DNA of 64,000 nucleotides. Origin: Celeribacter halophilus (lineage in GTDB: Bacteria > Pseudomonadota > Alphaproteobacteria > Rhodobacterales > Rhodobacteraceae). The notes below the pieces were generated by a model. That model was not told where the DNA came from. It searched no databases and worked only from the letters and a program-made list of their open reading frames with translations. The stretch spans positions 211,491 through 275,490 of the forward strand of contig NZ_FORY01000005.1 in NCBI RefSeq assembly GCF_900114135.1. The letters run 5' to 3'. Positions 41,441 to 51,627 of this stretch are shown one piece after another (within the stretch, counting starts at the first letter, position 1; every line of letters begins with the position of its first letter). A program made the position numbers and the translations under genes.

Positions 41441-43261
41441 ATGGACGATCAAAACAAGAACTTGATTCTTGCCGTTGTACTGAGCGGCATCGTATTACTG
41501 GGGTGGACAATATTCTTCCCGGCCCCGGAACCTGTTACGGATCCGAATGCTTCTGTCGCGACAGAAACGGCTGCTACACAGAATACGAACACAACAACAG
41601 CTATTGCCCCTCCGGCGGCAACCGGACAGAGCGACGCAACGGGTTCTGAGTTGCAAACAGCCACTCAGGCCGCAGATGCCCCGCGCCTGACCATTGAAAC
41701 CCCTCGCGTCGAAGGATCTATTTCCCTGATCGGCGGGAGAATCGACGATCTGGCACTGAAAGATTACAAGGTCGAAATCGACGGGGACGAGATAGTCACC
41801 CTGCTCGAACCCGTTGGCGCGGAAGCGCCCTATTATGCGACCTATGGCTGGGCTCCGGGTGGTTCTCTGACCATCGACGATGTCCCCGGCGCCAATACGC
41901 TCTGGTCCGTTGAGGACGGGGCCACATTGTCTCCCGACACACCGGTCACCCTGACTTGGGACAACGGCAAGGGTCTTGTCTTCCACCGCAAAATCGAGAT
42001 CGACGAAAACTATCTCTTTACAGTGACGCAATCGGTGGAGAACAACACAGACGCGGCTGCCCGCCTGTTCTCCTACGGCGTAGTCGCACGTCACGGCACA
42101 CCAGAAGTCTCCAAATACTTCGTGCTGCACGAAGGGCTTGTGCGCCTGTCTGACAAAGAACTCGACGAAGAAAAATACAAAAACATCGCGGATTTCGACT
42201 TCGACCCACGCGAAGGTGGCCGGACCTCCACCATCTCTGTGGAAAGCAACGGCTGGACGGGCTTTACCGACAAGAACTGGATGACGACCCTGATCCCGAC
42301 ACCGGGTCAGAGCTTCACCTCGGTCGCGAAGTTCGTAGAAACCGCAAATATTTACCAAGTCGAAACACGTATGCCCACGGTTGATGTTGCCCCCGGCACA
42401 TCCGCCGAAAGCACGTCTTACCTCTTCGCCGGCGCAAAAGAATGGGAAACCATCAAGCACTACGAAGAAGACAAGGGCTTCTACCGTTTTGTCGATTCGA
42501 TTGACTGGGGCTGGTTCTGGTACTTCACCAAACCGATCTTCCGTATCCTGCACGCTCTGAACGGTCTGATCGGCAACATGGGCTGGTCCATCGTGCTCCT
42601 CACGCTGATCATCAAAGGCGTCATGTTCCCGCTGGCTTATAAATCCTATGTCTCGATGGCACGGATGAAAGAGCTTCAGCCGGAAATGGAAAAACTCAAA
42701 GAAGCCGCTGGCGACGACAAGGAAAAACTCCAGCGCGGCATGATGGAGCTTTACAAGACGAACAAGGTGAACCCCGCCTCCGGCTGTTTGCCGCTCCTGC
42801 TGCAAATTCCGGTGTTCTTCTCGCTCTACAAGGTGATTTTCGTCACCATCGAACTGCGCCACGCACCTTGGATCGGCTGGATTCGCGACCTCTCCGCACC
42901 TGATCCGAGCTCCATCCTGAACCTCTTCGGCCTGTTGCCCTATGCGCCGCCGGAACCGGGCTCCATGCTCGCCTTCCTGAGCCTCGGCATCCTGCCGATT
43001 CTGCTCGGGATCTCCATGTGGTTGCAACAAAAACTGAATCCGGCTCCCACGGATGCATCGCAAGCCATGATCATGGCATGGATGCCTTGGGTGTTCATGT
43101 TCATGCTGGGCAACTTTGCTTCAGGTCTGGTGCTTTACTGGATTTGCAACAACACAATCACGTTCACACAACAGTACCTGATCATGCGCAGCCACGGACA
43201 CAAACCCGATGTCTTCGGCAACATCCTGCGCTCGCTCAGGCTCAAGAAAAAGGACGCCTGA
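41441..43261 (+). CDS. yidC: Membrane protein insertase YidC
   Basis: 606 residues from the ATG at 41441 (MDDQNKNLILAVVLSGIVLLGW, the usual YidC start). A periplasmic domain of about 300 residues (beta-sandwich P1) precedes five C-terminal helices, including LIGNMGWSIVLLTLIIKGVMFPLAYKSY and the cytoplasmic LQPEMEKLKE. It inserts membrane proteins alone or with SecY. The 42-nt open extension upstream is not used. Confidence 0.97.
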   Translation: MDDQNKNLILAVVLSGIVLLGWTIFFPAPEPVTDPNASVATETAATQNTNTTTAIAPPAATGQSDATGSELQTATQAADAPRLTIETPRVEGSISLIGGRIDDLALKDYKVEIDGDEIVTLLEPVGAEAPYYATYGWAPGGSLTIDDVPGANTLWSVEDGATLSPDTPVTLTWDNGKGLVFHRKIEIDENYLFTVTQSVENNTDAAARLFSYGVVARHGTPEVSKYFVLHEGLVRLSDKELDEEKYKNIADFDFDPREGGRTSTISVESNGWTGFTDKNWMTTLIPTPGQSFTSVAKFVETANIYQVETRMPTVDVAPGTSAESTSYLFAGAKEWETIKHYEEDKGFYRFVDSIDWGWFWYFTKPIFRILHALNGLIGNMGWSIVLLTLIIKGVMFPLAYKSYVSMARMKELQPEMEKLKEAAGDDKEKLQRGMMELYKTNKVNPASGCLPLLLQIPVFFSLYKVIFVTIELRHAPWIGWIRDLSAPDPSSILNLFGLLPYAPPEPGSMLAFLSLGILPILLGISMWLQQKLNPAPTDASQAMIMAWMPWVFMFMLGNFASGLVLYWICNNTITFTQQYLIMRSHGHKPDVFGNILRSLRLKKKDA

Positions 43262-43277
43262 ACAAGGCGTGAAACCG

Positions 43278-43925
43278 ATGGATCTACCATTCCCCATCGC
43301 TGAACCAGATGAAGCGGCCCTTGAAAAGGGCCGCTTGCTGTTTGCTGGCGAAACCGAATTTCTCAAAGGCGTCGTCGCTATGGACGGCATGCCCCCCGCC
43401 GACCGGTTGGAGGTCTGCTTTGCGGGCCGCTCGAACGTCGGGAAATCCTCCCTGATCAACGCGCTCACGGGCCGCAAGGCTCTGGCACGCGCCTCGAACA
43501 CACCGGGCCGGACGCAGGAAATCAACTTTTTCACCTGCGCGGACAGCCACTATCTCGTCGACCTTCCCGGCTACGGCTTTGCCAAAGCCCCTGTGAAAAC
43601 GGTTGAGAAATGGCAGCGATTGCTCAAAGCATACCTGTCTGGCCGCGCCACCTTGCGCCGCGCCTTCGTCCTGATCGACAGCAGGCACGGCGTGAAAGAC
43701 GTTGACGAAGAGATCATGACACGCCTCGACAAGTCCGCCGTGACATTTCAGGTCGTGCTGACCAAGGCAGACAAGGTCAAGGAACAGGAACGCGAAAAAG
43801 TCATCGCACAAGTCCGCCAGGCGGTCTCCAAACACCCCGCGGCCTACCCCGAGCTGATTGTCACCTCCTCGGAAAAAGGCTGGGGCGTCGATGTGTTGCG
43901 TGCGGTGATCGCCACACTCGTCTGA
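43278..43925 (+). CDS. engB: Ribosome biogenesis GTPase EngB (YihA)
   Basis: 215 residues from the ATG at 43278. G1 [15 protein letters not shown]2/switch [13 protein letters not shown]3 DLPGYGFA, G4 TKADKVK and G5 [10 protein letters not shown] are all present. Needed for 50S assembly. It directly follows yidC with a 16-nt gap and continues the conserved order. Confidence 0.96.
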   Translation: MDLPFPIAEPDEAALEKGRLLFAGETEFLKGVVAMDGMPPADRLEVCFAGRSNVGKSSLINALTGRKALARASNTPGRTQEINFFTCADSHYLVDLPGYGFAKAPVKTVEKWQRLLKAYLSGRATLRRAFVLIDSRHGVKDVDEEIMTRLDKSAVTFQVVLTKADKVKEQEREKVIAQVRQAVSKHPAAYPELIVTSSEKGWGVDVLRAVIATLV

Positions 43926-43966
43926 AGCCACGCCCGCAAACATGTCTCAAACGTTTGCGGGTGGCT
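43926..43966. terminator. Strong stem-loop after engB
   Basis: AGCCA (43926-43930) and CCCGCAAAC (43933-43941) pair with GTTTGCGGG (43953-43961) and TGGCT (43962-43966). The total is 14 bp with a two-base bulge and an 11-nt loop. No T tract follows, so it may end transcription only weakly or stabilise the 3' end. Confidence 0.5.
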
Positions 43967-44053
43967 CTGGCGAAAACGATGATGTCGCAAGTCTGCTTGG
44001 CGACACGCGCGGAACCCTGTATTGAGGGTCAAACCTCGTCTGGAATTCCGAAC

Positions 44054-44950
44054 ATGAAGAAGCAAGACATGAACAGAGACTGGATCGCGACCGCCCGTAC
44101 CCTATCCCAAGCGCTGCCCTATTTGCAGCGATATGAGGGGGCGACCGTCGTGATCAAGCTCGGCGGGCACGCCATGGGATCTGATGAAGCCATGGAGAGT
44201 TTTGCCCGCGATGTGGTGCTGATGCAGCAGGTCGGCGTGAAACCTGTGGTCGTCCATGGCGGCGGCCCCATGATCAACAAGATGCTCGGACAACTCGGAA
44301 TTGAGAGCAGTTTCGTGAACGGCAAACGCGTGACCGACAAGGCCACCGTCGAAGTGGTCGAGATGGTGCTCTCCGGTCTTGTGAACAAACGCATTGTGCA
44401 GGCCATCAATTCTCAGGGTGGCCGCGCCATCGGGATTTCCGGCAAGGATGCCAATCTGATGGTCTGTGAACAGGCCGACCCCGAACTCGGTTTTGTCGGC
44501 GCGCCGGTGGCGATGGACCCTTCGATTGTCCATGAGCTTGGCGAAGAGAACCTGATTCCGGTGATTGCCCCCGTAGGTGCGGGACGTGACGGGGAAACCT
44601 TTAACGTAAACGGCGACACGGCGGCCGGTGCCATTGCGGGTGCACTCCACGCGGACCGACTTTTGCTTCTGACCGATGTCTCCGGCGTGAAAGATGCCAA
44701 TGGCGAGGTGCTCACCTGCCTGTCGTCGCAGCAGATCAAGGATTTGACCGAAGCGGGCGTTATCGCCGGTGGTATGATCCCCAAAACCCAGACCGCGCTG
44801 GATGCACTGCGCGACGGGGTGCGGGCGGTGGTCATCCTTGACGGGCGCGCGCCCAATGCCTGCCTTCTGGAGCTTTACACGGAACATGGGGCGGGCTCGC
44901 TCATCCGCGACACGCAGCCGCGTGTGAAACCTACGGCAAAGACAGTCTGA
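44054..44950 (+). CDS. argB: Acetylglutamate kinase
   Basis: 298 residues from the ATG at 44054; an alternative ATG is at 44069. ATP- and substrate-binding motifs are clear: [55 protein letters not shown] and LTDVSGV. Second step of arginine synthesis. The longer open frame from 43955 has no ribosome site. Overlaps the next gene by one base. Confidence 0.96.
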   Translation: MKKQDMNRDWIATARTLSQALPYLQRYEGATVVIKLGGHAMGSDEAMESFARDVVLMQQVGVKPVVVHGGGPMINKMLGQLGIESSFVNGKRVTDKATVEVVEMVLSGLVNKRIVQAINSQGGRAIGISGKDANLMVCEQADPELGFVGAPVAMDPSIVHELGEENLIPVIAPVGAGRDGETFNVNGDTAAGAIAGALHADRLLLLTDVSGVKDANGEVLTCLSSQQIKDLTEAGVIAGGMIPKTQTALDALRDGVRAVVILDGRAPNACLLELYTEHGAGSLIRDTQPRVKPTAKTV

Positions 44951-45459
44951 TGCCTCGCCTGATCCTGATGCGCCATGCCAAATCGGGATGGGACGATCCG
45001 CGTCTGGACGATATTGACCGCCCACTTAATGCACGCGGCCAACGCAATGCGGTGACAATGGGCGCTTGGTTGAAAACCAAGGGCTACATCCCCGATCAGG
45101 TGCTTCTCTCTTCATCAATCCGCACCCGCGAGACTTTGGATCGGGTGACGCGCGGGCTGGGCCTATGCCCGAACACGACCGTTTTGGACGCGCTCTACCT
45201 CGCCTCCGAACATCGGATTCTGAGTGCATTGAAAAAGGCAACGGGGGACTGCGTGCTCCTCATCGCGCATAATCCCGGCATCGGGGAATTTGCAGCGGAT
45301 TTTGCCTCTCACCCGCCGCTTCATCCGGATTTCCTACGCTACCCGACGGCGGCCACCGCCGTTTTCGACCTGAAGGCGGATAACTGGGAACAGGCGCGGT
45401 TCGGGGAAAACGAGGTGATTGACTTTGCCACCCCGCGAGAACTCGAAGCGGAGACATGA
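44950..45459 (+). CDS. SixA-like histidine phosphatase
   Basis: 169 residues, catalytic RHAKSGW at residues 8-14, then RPLNARGQRNA and SSSIRTRETLDRV, with a second active-site His in LIAHNPGIGEFA. This branch resembles the phosphohistidine phosphatase SixA; the true substrate in alphaproteobacteria is open. Starts on the argB stop (TGATG) and ends two bases before a bidirectional terminator. Confidence 0.9.
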   Translation: MPRLILMRHAKSGWDDPRLDDIDRPLNARGQRNAVTMGAWLKTKGYIPDQVLLSSSIRTRETLDRVTRGLGLCPNTTVLDALYLASEHRILSALKKATGDCVLLIAHNPGIGEFAADFASHPPLHPDFLRYPTAATAVFDLKADNWEQARFGENEVIDFATPRELEAET

Positions 45460-45460
45460 A

Positions 45461-45484
45461 AAAGGCGCCCCGAGAGGCGCCTTT
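45461..45484. terminator. Bidirectional intrinsic terminator
   Basis: Perfect 9-bp stem (AAAGGCGCC 45461-45469, GGCGCCTTT 45476-45484) with a 6-nt loop. It lies between the convergent phosphatase and aapP genes with T-rich DNA on both sides. Confidence 0.85.
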
Positions 45485-45503
45485 GTCTTTAAGAGCGTGG
45501 CGT

Positions 45504-46292
45504 TCAGTGCCCGAGAATTTGCGAGAGGAACAATTTGGTCCGCTCGGATTTCGGGTTGTTGAAGAACTCTTCAGGCTCGTTCTGCTCCACGATCTGACCT
45601 TGGTCCATAAAGATCACGCGGTTGGCGACCTGACGGGCAAAGCCCATCTCGTGGGTCACACACAGCATGGTCATCCCTTCTTCCGCCAGTTCGATCATGG
45701 TGTCGAGCACCTCCTTGATCATCTCCGGATCAAGTGCGGAGGTCGGCTCGTCAAAGAGCATAATACGCGGCTGCATACAGAGCGAACGCGCGATGGCCAC
45801 ACGCTGTTGCTGGCCACCTGACAGCATACCGGGGTATTTGTCCGCCTGCTCGGGGATTTTCACCTTTTCGAGGAAGTGCATCGCCAGTTCCTCCGCTTCC
45901 CGTTTCGGCGTCTTGCGCACCCACATAGGTGCAAGGGTGCAGTTCTCCAGAATGGTCAGGTGCGGGAACAGGTTGAAGTGCTGAAAGCACATGCCCACTT
46001 CCGAGCGGATCTTGTCGATGTTTTTCAGGTCCGAGGTCAGTTCGGTCCCGTCGACAATGATCTTGCCCTTCTGGTGTTCTTCGAGCCGGTTGATACAGCG
46101 GATCATGGTGGATTTGCCGGAGCCGGACGGCCCCGCAATCACGATCCGCTCGCCTCGGTTCACGGTGAGGTTGATGTCACGGAGAACGTGGAATTCTCCA
46201 TACCATTTGTTCATGTTCGTGATCTGGATCGCCACCTCGTCGGAGACGGTCAGTTTCGAACGGTCGATAGCGCGGTCTTGTGCGAGAGACAT
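45504..46292 (-). CDS. aapP: General L-amino acid ABC transporter, ATP-binding protein
   Basis: 262 residues; Walker [11 protein letters not shown], signature [16 protein letters not shown], Walker [14 protein letters not shown] and the H-loop VTHEMGFAR. The polar amino acid (PAAT) subfamily. Powers the AapQM permease. Last gene of the leftward aapJQMP operon, 15 nt after aapM. Confidence 0.95.
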   Translation of the reverse strand: MSLAQDRAIDRSKLTVSDEVAIQITNMNKWYGEFHVLRDINLTVNRGERIVIAGPSGSGKSTMIRCINRLEEHQKGKIIVDGTELTSDLKNIDKIRSEVGMCFQHFNLFPHLTILENCTLAPMWVRKTPKREAEELAMHFLEKVKIPEQADKYPGMLSGGQQQRVAIARSLCMQPRIMLFDEPTSALDPEMIKEVLDTMIELAEEGMTMLCVTHEMGFARQVANRVIFMDQGQIVEQNEPEEFFNNPKSERTKLFLSQILGH

Positions 46293-46307
46293 TTCCGGTC
46301 TCCTTTC

Positions 46308-47618
46308 TTAACGATGGTCGGTGCGGAGCTTGCGCTCCAGCCACTGAGAATAGCGGGACATGGCGAAACAGCAGATCCAGAAGACGAGGCCGATAAAGAT
46401 GAACAGCTCCCAATAGATACCGTTCCAGGCCGAGTTGGCGCGGATGGCATTCGAGAGCCCCAGCATGTCGTAGATGCCGATGAACATCACCAGTGTCGTG
46501 TCTTTGAACAGGCCGATAAACGTGTTCACGATGCCCGGAATGGAGATCTTGAGCGCCTGCGGCATGATGACCAGACGTTGTGCTTTCCAGTAATCGAGCC
46601 CCAAGGCGTCAGCCGCCTCATATTGCCCTTTCGGGAGCGCCGCGAGACCACCACGGATCACCTCGGCCATATAAGCGGAGGAGAAGAGCGTCACCATGAT
46701 GATCACCCGCAAGGTCAGATCGAACGCCGTGCCCGGAGGCAGGAAGTAGTTCAACAGAAGCGATGCGGTGAACAGCAGGGTGATCAGCGGCACACCGCGA
46801 ATGAACTCGATGAACCCGACGCAGATGGTTTTGACCACGAAGAGGTCCGACTGACGCCCCAGCGCCAGAACGATGCCGATGGGCAGAGAGAGCGCGATGC
46901 CGGAGATGCCGATGATCACACAGATCATAAACCCGCCAAGATCGCGGCTCTGGACCTCTTGGAGGTGCCCGAAAGGCAGGAATGCATTGAGCCCATCAAC
47001 CACAGAGGGGCTGATAAAGAGCCACCAGATCGCGGCGACCACCACAGCCGCAATGGCAGACAGCGCCATAGAGCCGTAACGGTCCACGAGTTTGAAGGCC
47101 ACTCCACCGAGAACAAAACCGGCCGCAACCGAAATCACCCCCCAGAGCGTGCCGCCCCAGACCAGCCACACGAGCAGAAAGGGAAACGCCATAGTCAGGT
47201 AGAGCATTTTCCGCGGAATTTTGTCGAACAGGACAGGCGCCAGAGAAGCCAGCATCAGGAAGAAGGCAAGATTTGCACGCCAGTATTCCGTGTCAGGGTA
47301 GAACCCGTAGAGCAACTGGTTCCAGCGTTCCGTAATCACGGCCCAACAGGCATAATGGGTGTTGCCAAACCGTTCGTTGAGAACCGCGCGGCATTCTTCC
47401 AGTGAACTTGCGTCCCAGACGCCGCCCAGAAGCCACGGCAATGCGGCGGCGGCAACTTTGTAGATCACGAAAATCGAGACCAGTGTCAGGATGGAATTGA
47501 ACCACCCGGAGAACAGGTTCTCCCGCACCCAGCGGGTAAACCCGACTTGGGAGCGCGGCGCAGGTTGCTGTTCCAGGATTTCTTTGCGCACATAGGAGAG
47601 GGACTTTGTCGTGCTCAT
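46308..47618 (-). CDS. aapM: General L-amino acid ABC transporter, permease
   Basis: 436 residues with about eight transmembrane helices. The EAA loop is visible as EVIRGGLAALPKGQYEAADALGLDYWKAQRLVIMPQALKI. The long N-terminal part with a periplasmic loop (SLEECRAVLNERFGNTHYACW) is typical of AapM in Rhizobiales and Rhodobacterales. Pairs with AapQ. It starts one base before the aapQ stop side, in tight operon order. Confidence 0.94.
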   Translation of the reverse strand: MSTTKSLSYVRKEILEQQPAPRSQVGFTRWVRENLFSGWFNSILTLVSIFVIYKVAAAALPWLLGGVWDASSLEECRAVLNERFGNTHYACWAVITERWNQLLYGFYPDTEYWRANLAFFLMLASLAPVLFDKIPRKMLYLTMAFPFLLVWLVWGGTLWGVISVAAGFVLGGVAFKLVDRYGSMALSAIAAVVVAAIWWLFISPSVVDGLNAFLPFGHLQEVQSRDLGGFMICVIIGISGIALSLPIGIVLALGRQSDLFVVKTICVGFIEFIRGVPLITLLFTASLLLNYFLPPGTAFDLTLRVIIMVTLFSSAYMAEVIRGGLAALPKGQYEAADALGLDYWKAQRLVIMPQALKISIPGIVNTFIGLFKDTTLVMFIGIYDMLGLSNAIRANSAWNGIYWELFIFIGLVFWICCFAMSRYSQWLERKLRTDHR

Positions 47619-47619
47619 C

Positions 47620-48840
47620 TCAGCGCTCCTTCAGCTTCACGGATTTGTTGTAAACGTTCATACCCGAAGAGATGAAAAGGCTTACGATCAGATAGATCAG
47701 CATCATCAGGAGCATACATTCCAACTCGCGCCCCGTGGTGTTGAGGGTCGTCCCCCCCAAGGTCGAACGCAGGTCCATGTAGCCAACGGCCAGTGCCAGC
47801 GAAGAGTTCTTGGTCAGGTTCAGATATTGCGAGATCAGCGGCGGAATGATGACGCGCAGCGCCTGCGGCAGAATCACGAGATTCATTGTCCGCGATGGAC
47901 GAAGCCCGAGCGCGAAAGCGGCTTCAGTCTGGCCTTTGGAAATCGCCAGAATACCGGAACGTACGATCTCCGCGATGAAGGAGCCGGTGTAGAAACTCAG
48001 AGCCAACCACAGCGCCAGCATCGAGTTACGCATATGCAGCCCGCCGGAGAAGTTGAACCCCTTGAGTTCCGGATAGGACAGGGTCACAGGCCGGCCCAGC
48101 AGGAAATAGACCAACACGGTCGGCACAAAGAAAATCGCCAGCTTGATCCAGAAACTCGGGAGGATGTCGCCGGTCGCTTCAAAACGGCGCTTGGCATATT
48201 TCCCGAACGCCCAGATGCCCAGCAGCGACAGCAGGAAGGTGATGACAACAAACACCGAGCCTTCGCCCCAGATCGGAGAGGGCACATAGGTGCCGCGGTT
48301 GGTCACAGCCACACTGTCCCAGAGCCACATAGAGGCCGATGGTGTCTCTCCACGAAATGCACGCGGGGTCGGCAGTGCTTCGGACAAGACCGCCATGAAG
48401 GCAAGAATCCACAAAAGCACCGGAATATTGCGGAAGCTCTCGACATAGAATGTCATGATCTTCGCGGTCAGCCAGTTCTTCGAAAGGCGCAAAACGCCCG
48501 CAATCACCCCAATGATCGTGGCAAGGATACAACCGAGCAGTGCGATCAAAAGTGTGTTGAGCAGCCCCACCAAAGTCGCCCGCCAATGCGGGTCGTCAGA
48601 ACTATAGGGGATGATTTTCTGGTTGATGTCATAAGCTGCACGGTTGAACAGGAAACCGAAGTCGATGTCCTTGCCCAAGGCCGAGAGGTTGATGATCGTG
48701 TTACGAATGAGAAATGCCGCGATCAACATGAATGCGATCATGGCGATCACCTGAATGGTGATGGCACGATAGCGCGTATCATAGATCAGCTGGCTGAGCC
48801 GAAAACCTTGGTCTTGCGGCGAGTCTGTCGCTGTCGTCAT
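47620..48840 (-). CDS. aapQ: General L-amino acid ABC transporter, permease
   Basis: 406 residues, several transmembrane helices, EAA loop EIVRSGILAISKGQTEAAFALGLRPSRTMNLVILPQALRV. The central YDTRYRAITIQV start and NRGTYVPSPIWGEGSVFVVITF part match AapQ. With AapM it forms the channel for polar and branched amino acids. Separated from aapM by one base. Confidence 0.94.
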   Translation of the reverse strand: MTTATDSPQDQGFRLSQLIYDTRYRAITIQVIAMIAFMLIAAFLIRNTIINLSALGKDIDFGFLFNRAAYDINQKIIPYSSDDPHWRATLVGLLNTLLIALLGCILATIIGVIAGVLRLSKNWLTAKIMTFYVESFRNIPVLLWILAFMAVLSEALPTPRAFRGETPSASMWLWDSVAVTNRGTYVPSPIWGEGSVFVVITFLLSLLGIWAFGKYAKRRFEATGDILPSFWIKLAIFFVPTVLVYFLLGRPVTLSYPELKGFNFSGGLHMRNSMLALWLALSFYTGSFIAEIVRSGILAISKGQTEAAFALGLRPSRTMNLVILPQALRVIIPPLISQYLNLTKNSSLALAVGYMDLRSTLGGTTLNTTGRELECMLLMMLIYLIVSLFISSGMNVYNKSVKLKER

Positions 48841-48942
48841 GAGTGACGGTCCCCTGTTTGCCCAGAATAAGCCCTACCACCGCCCGGGTTGCCCCCGTTC
48901 GCGTGTTAGATGGTCTTGATGTGAATAAGGCTAAAAGGCGAA

Positions 48943-48962
48943 AGGCGCGGAATGTTCCGCGC
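48943..48962 (-). terminator. Intercistronic stem-loop between aapJ and aapQ
   Basis: GGCGCGGA / TCCGCGCC, 8 bp with a 4-nt loop, followed on the minus strand by TTTCGCCTTTT. Such partial terminators after binding-protein genes give more binding protein than permease. Confidence 0.65.
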
Positions 48963-48980
48963 CCTTCACTTGATATGGTC

Positions 48981-50006
48981 TTAGCGGAAGGGCGGCGAAT
49001 AGATCAGGCCGCCTTCGGTCCACTGAGCGTTAAGACCACGAGCCAGACCCACCGGAGTGTTCTCGCCAATGTTCTTCTCGAAGCTTTCGCCGTAGTTGCC
49101 GACTTGGGTCAGAATGTTCAGAGCCCAGTCGTTGTCGAGGCCGAGCATCGCGCCCAGTTCACCTTCAACACCCAGAAGACGGTTGATTTCCGGGTTGTCT
49201 GTGCCGCTGGCCAGTTCGGCAGCATTGGCAGAGGTCACGCCGTATTCTTCAGCCGCGATCATCGCGTTCAAAGACCAGCGCACAACGTCGCCCCAGTTGT
49301 CATCGCCATGACGCACGAGCGGACCGAGCGGCTCTTTGGAGATGATTTCCGGCAGAACGACATAGTCGTCCGGTGTCTCGAAAGAGGCACGCGATGCGGC
49401 CAGAGCGGACGCGTCAGTGGTGTAAACGTCACAAGCACCGGCAAGGAACTGTGTCTGTGCTTCGGTGAAGCTTTCAACCGGAACCGGTTCGTATTCCATG
49501 TTGTTCACACGGAAATAGTCGGCAAGGTTCAGCTCGGTCGTGGTGCCGGTTTCGATACACACGGTTGCGCCGCCAAGTTCTTTCGCGGAAGAAACGCCGA
49601 GATCTTTCGGCACCATGAAGCCCTGACCGTCATAGTAGTTGACGCCAACAAAGGTGTTTTTCAGGTCAACGTCACGCGAGAACGTCCAGGTGGTGTTGCG
49701 GGCCAGCATGTCCACTTCGCCGGAAGCAAGCGCGGTAAAGCGCACGGCGGAGGTCAGCGGGGTGTATTCTACGGCTTCGGAATCCCCGAGCACAGCAGCG
49801 GCAACAGCGCGGCAGACATCCACGTCAAAGCCGACAAATTTACCGTTTGCATCCGGCGCAGCAAAGCCGGGCGTGCCTGGGTTGACGCCACATTTGAGAA
49901 CGCCGCGCTCTTTAACAGCTGCGAGCGTAGACGAATCCTGAGCCATCGCCGTACCAGCAGCGAGACCTGCCAGCGTCAGCGCGCCAAGAAATACGGATTT
50001 TTTCAT
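48981..50006 (-). CDS. aapJ: General L-amino acid ABC transporter, substrate-binding protein
   Basis: 341 residues, signal peptide ending TAMAQDSS. The mature protein opens LAAVKERGVLKCGVNPGTPGFAAPDANGKFVGFDVDVCRAVAAAVLGD, as in AapJ. Binds a broad range of amino acids in the periplasm for AapQMP. First gene of the operon; the promoter should be in the 229-bp gap to the ATP12 gene. Confidence 0.95.
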   Translation of the reverse strand: MKKSVFLGALTLAGLAAGTAMAQDSSTLAAVKERGVLKCGVNPGTPGFAAPDANGKFVGFDVDVCRAVAAAVLGDSEAVEYTPLTSAVRFTALASGEVDMLARNTTWTFSRDVDLKNTFVGVNYYDGQGFMVPKDLGVSSAKELGGATVCIETGTTTELNLADYFRVNNMEYEPVPVESFTEAQTQFLAGACDVYTTDASALAASRASFETPDDYVVLPEIISKEPLGPLVRHGDDNWGDVVRWSLNAMIAAEEYGVTSANAAELASGTDNPEINRLLGVEGELGAMLGLDNDWALNILTQVGNYGESFEKNIGENTPVGLARGLNAQWTEGGLIYSPPFR

Positions 50007-50235
50007 ATTTACCTCTTCCTGATAGTGCGCCGTTGACGACGCTTCTTTCCGACCCTTCCCTAGGAGCCGGGGGCGATATCGAATTGAGCAATTGCCCCTT
50101 CAATGAGCTTAGTTTGGGAGGATTCATTCCAAAACGTCAAGGCCATGATCACAATTACGCATGGGAACTCATCATTTGATCAAATAGAATGCAGTTATGC
50201 GCGGCTTTTGTTCGGCCGAAAACGCGCAGCGCCTC

Positions 50236-50955
50236 TTAATTGACCACTCGGTAAAATCGGGCTGCCTGAACAAAGCTCTGACGCTTGATCTCTGCGGCTT
50301 CGGCGGCCTCTTCGTCCTCGCCCCATTGCTCGATCTGATAGGTTTCGTCCACGCGGGACAGGATCCATGCCGTATCGGGGTCCAGATGCTCTTCTGTCAC
50401 CGCAAAACCGAGAATCAGTGACCCCGACAAGGTGACCAGATCGTGAAAGGCCGCCAGTTCAAAGGCGGTAAAATCGTGGGTCTTTTGCCGCAGAACCGAC
50501 AGCGCGTCCTCGGATTGCGGCGCATGAAGAATACCCGTCCGTGGCTCCAGACGTGCGCCCAAGGCCGTTTCCGCCCAGTCGAGAACCGGATTCCAATGCT
50601 CGTTTTGCCGCAACACGAGTTCCTGCGGATGCTCGGCGCGGTAGCACAAAAGGTCGCTGTCGCCGTATTCCGCGAGCATATCGGCCACTTCGCCGTGCTG
50701 GATCATGACCTTGTCGATCGCGGCATTGGCGCCACGGGTTGCGGGCATGGTGTTCGGATCGATCACATCCACCTGCGCCTCCCATTCCGAGGCAACCATC
50801 TCTGCCAGCGCCTTGGTCGGCAGAATCAGCGGCGATTTGGCAGGTGTCCGCACGGGCCGACCGTCGAGATGGACTTCAAACCCCGTCTGCGGCCCCTCCT
50901 GCACCTCAGTGACCTTGGTCTCTTTCCAGAATCTCTTTGCTGCCCACTCCGCCAC
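50236..50955 (-). CDS. ATP12-family F1 ATP synthase assembly factor
   Basis: 239 residues. RFWKETKVTEVQEG...VHLDGRPVRTPAKSPLILPTKALAEMVASEWEAQ is the ATP12 chaperone signature, and YRAEHPQELVLRQNEHWNPVLDW and DEEAAEAAEIKRQSFVQAARFYRVV close it. In mitochondria ATP12 chaperones the F1 alpha subunit; alphaproteobacteria carry it too. It heads no operon here but is the last of a leftward run with the HAD, RluA and CrcB genes, 3 nt apart from the HAD gene. Confidence 0.92.
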   Translation of the reverse strand: MAEWAAKRFWKETKVTEVQEGPQTGFEVHLDGRPVRTPAKSPLILPTKALAEMVASEWEAQVDVIDPNTMPATRGANAAIDKVMIQHGEVADMLAEYGDSDLLCYRAEHPQELVLRQNEHWNPVLDWAETALGARLEPRTGILHAPQSEDALSVLRQKTHDFTAFELAAFHDLVTLSGSLILGFAVTEEHLDPDTAWILSRVDETYQIEQWGEDEEAAEAAEIKRQSFVQAARFYRVVN

Positions 50956-50958
50956 GTC

Positions 50959-51627
50959 TCAATCCTTCCAAATCTCGTCCAGCGCCGCATCAAGTTGGTC
51001 GAAGCGGTCCAACACAGTCCGCGCTCCGGCACTCAACAGCGCCTCCTGCCCGTGATAGCCCCAGCGCACGCCAATCGATGGCACCTGTGCGGCACGGGCC
51101 ATTTCCATATCAAAGGTCGTATCTCCGATCACCACTGCATCTTGCGCAGACACACCGCAATCCATCAGACAGGTCATCACCATCGACGGGTGCGGCTTCG
51201 ACGGGTGATCATCGGCACTTTGCGTGGACATGAAGAGGTCGGCAAAATCCCAACCCGCCATCAAAGCGGTCAGCCCCCGTCGGCTTTTCCCTGTGGCAAT
51301 CGCCAACATCACATCGTCACGCGCCCCCAACCGGCGCACGGTGTCTTCCGCACCGTCATACAGCGGCGAGGCCGCCGCCCCCTGCGCCATGCGGAGATGT
51401 TGGAACGTGGCTTTATAGGCGTCGATCATGCGTCCGAGCGTGGTCTCATCCACCTCCGGCGCCAGCTCCCGCATCGCCATCGGCAAAGACAGGCCAACAA
51501 TCGAGAGAATCGTCTCGCGCTCCGGCATCGGCACATCTGCCTCGGCAAAGGCCGCCGCCATCGACGCGATGATATGCGCCTGACTGTCCACCAGCGTTCC
51601 GTCCACGTCAAAAATGACGAGTTTCAT
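50959..51627 (-). CDS. HAD-superfamily hydrolase, phosphoglycolate phosphatase-like
   Basis: 222 residues with motif I FDVDGTLVDSQ, motif II LAIATGKSRRG, motif III Lys in SKPHPSM and motif IV VIGDTTFDMEMA. The helical cap places it in the Gph/PGP-like subgroup; the substrate cannot be told. Overlaps the pseudouridine synthase stop by 4 nt. Confidence 0.9.
   Translation of the reverse strand: MKLVIFDVDGTLVDSQAHIIASMAAAFAEADVPMPERETILSIVGLSLPMAMRELAPEVDETTLGRMIDAYKATFQHLRMAQGAAASPLYDGAEDTVRRLGARDDVMLAIATGKSRRGLTALMAGWDFADLFMSTQSADDHPSKPHPSMVMTCLMDCGVSAQDAVVIGDTTFDMEMARAAQVPSIGVRWGYHGQEALLSAGARTVLDRFDQLDAALDEIWKD

Noticed and set aside
41495..43063. 522-residue frame antisense to yidC
   Set aside because: Shadow of yidC; no recognisable domain or start signal.
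45876..47405. 509-residue frame antisense to aapP-aapM
   Set aside because: Shadow of the transporter genes, rich in Arg, His and Asp with no domain.
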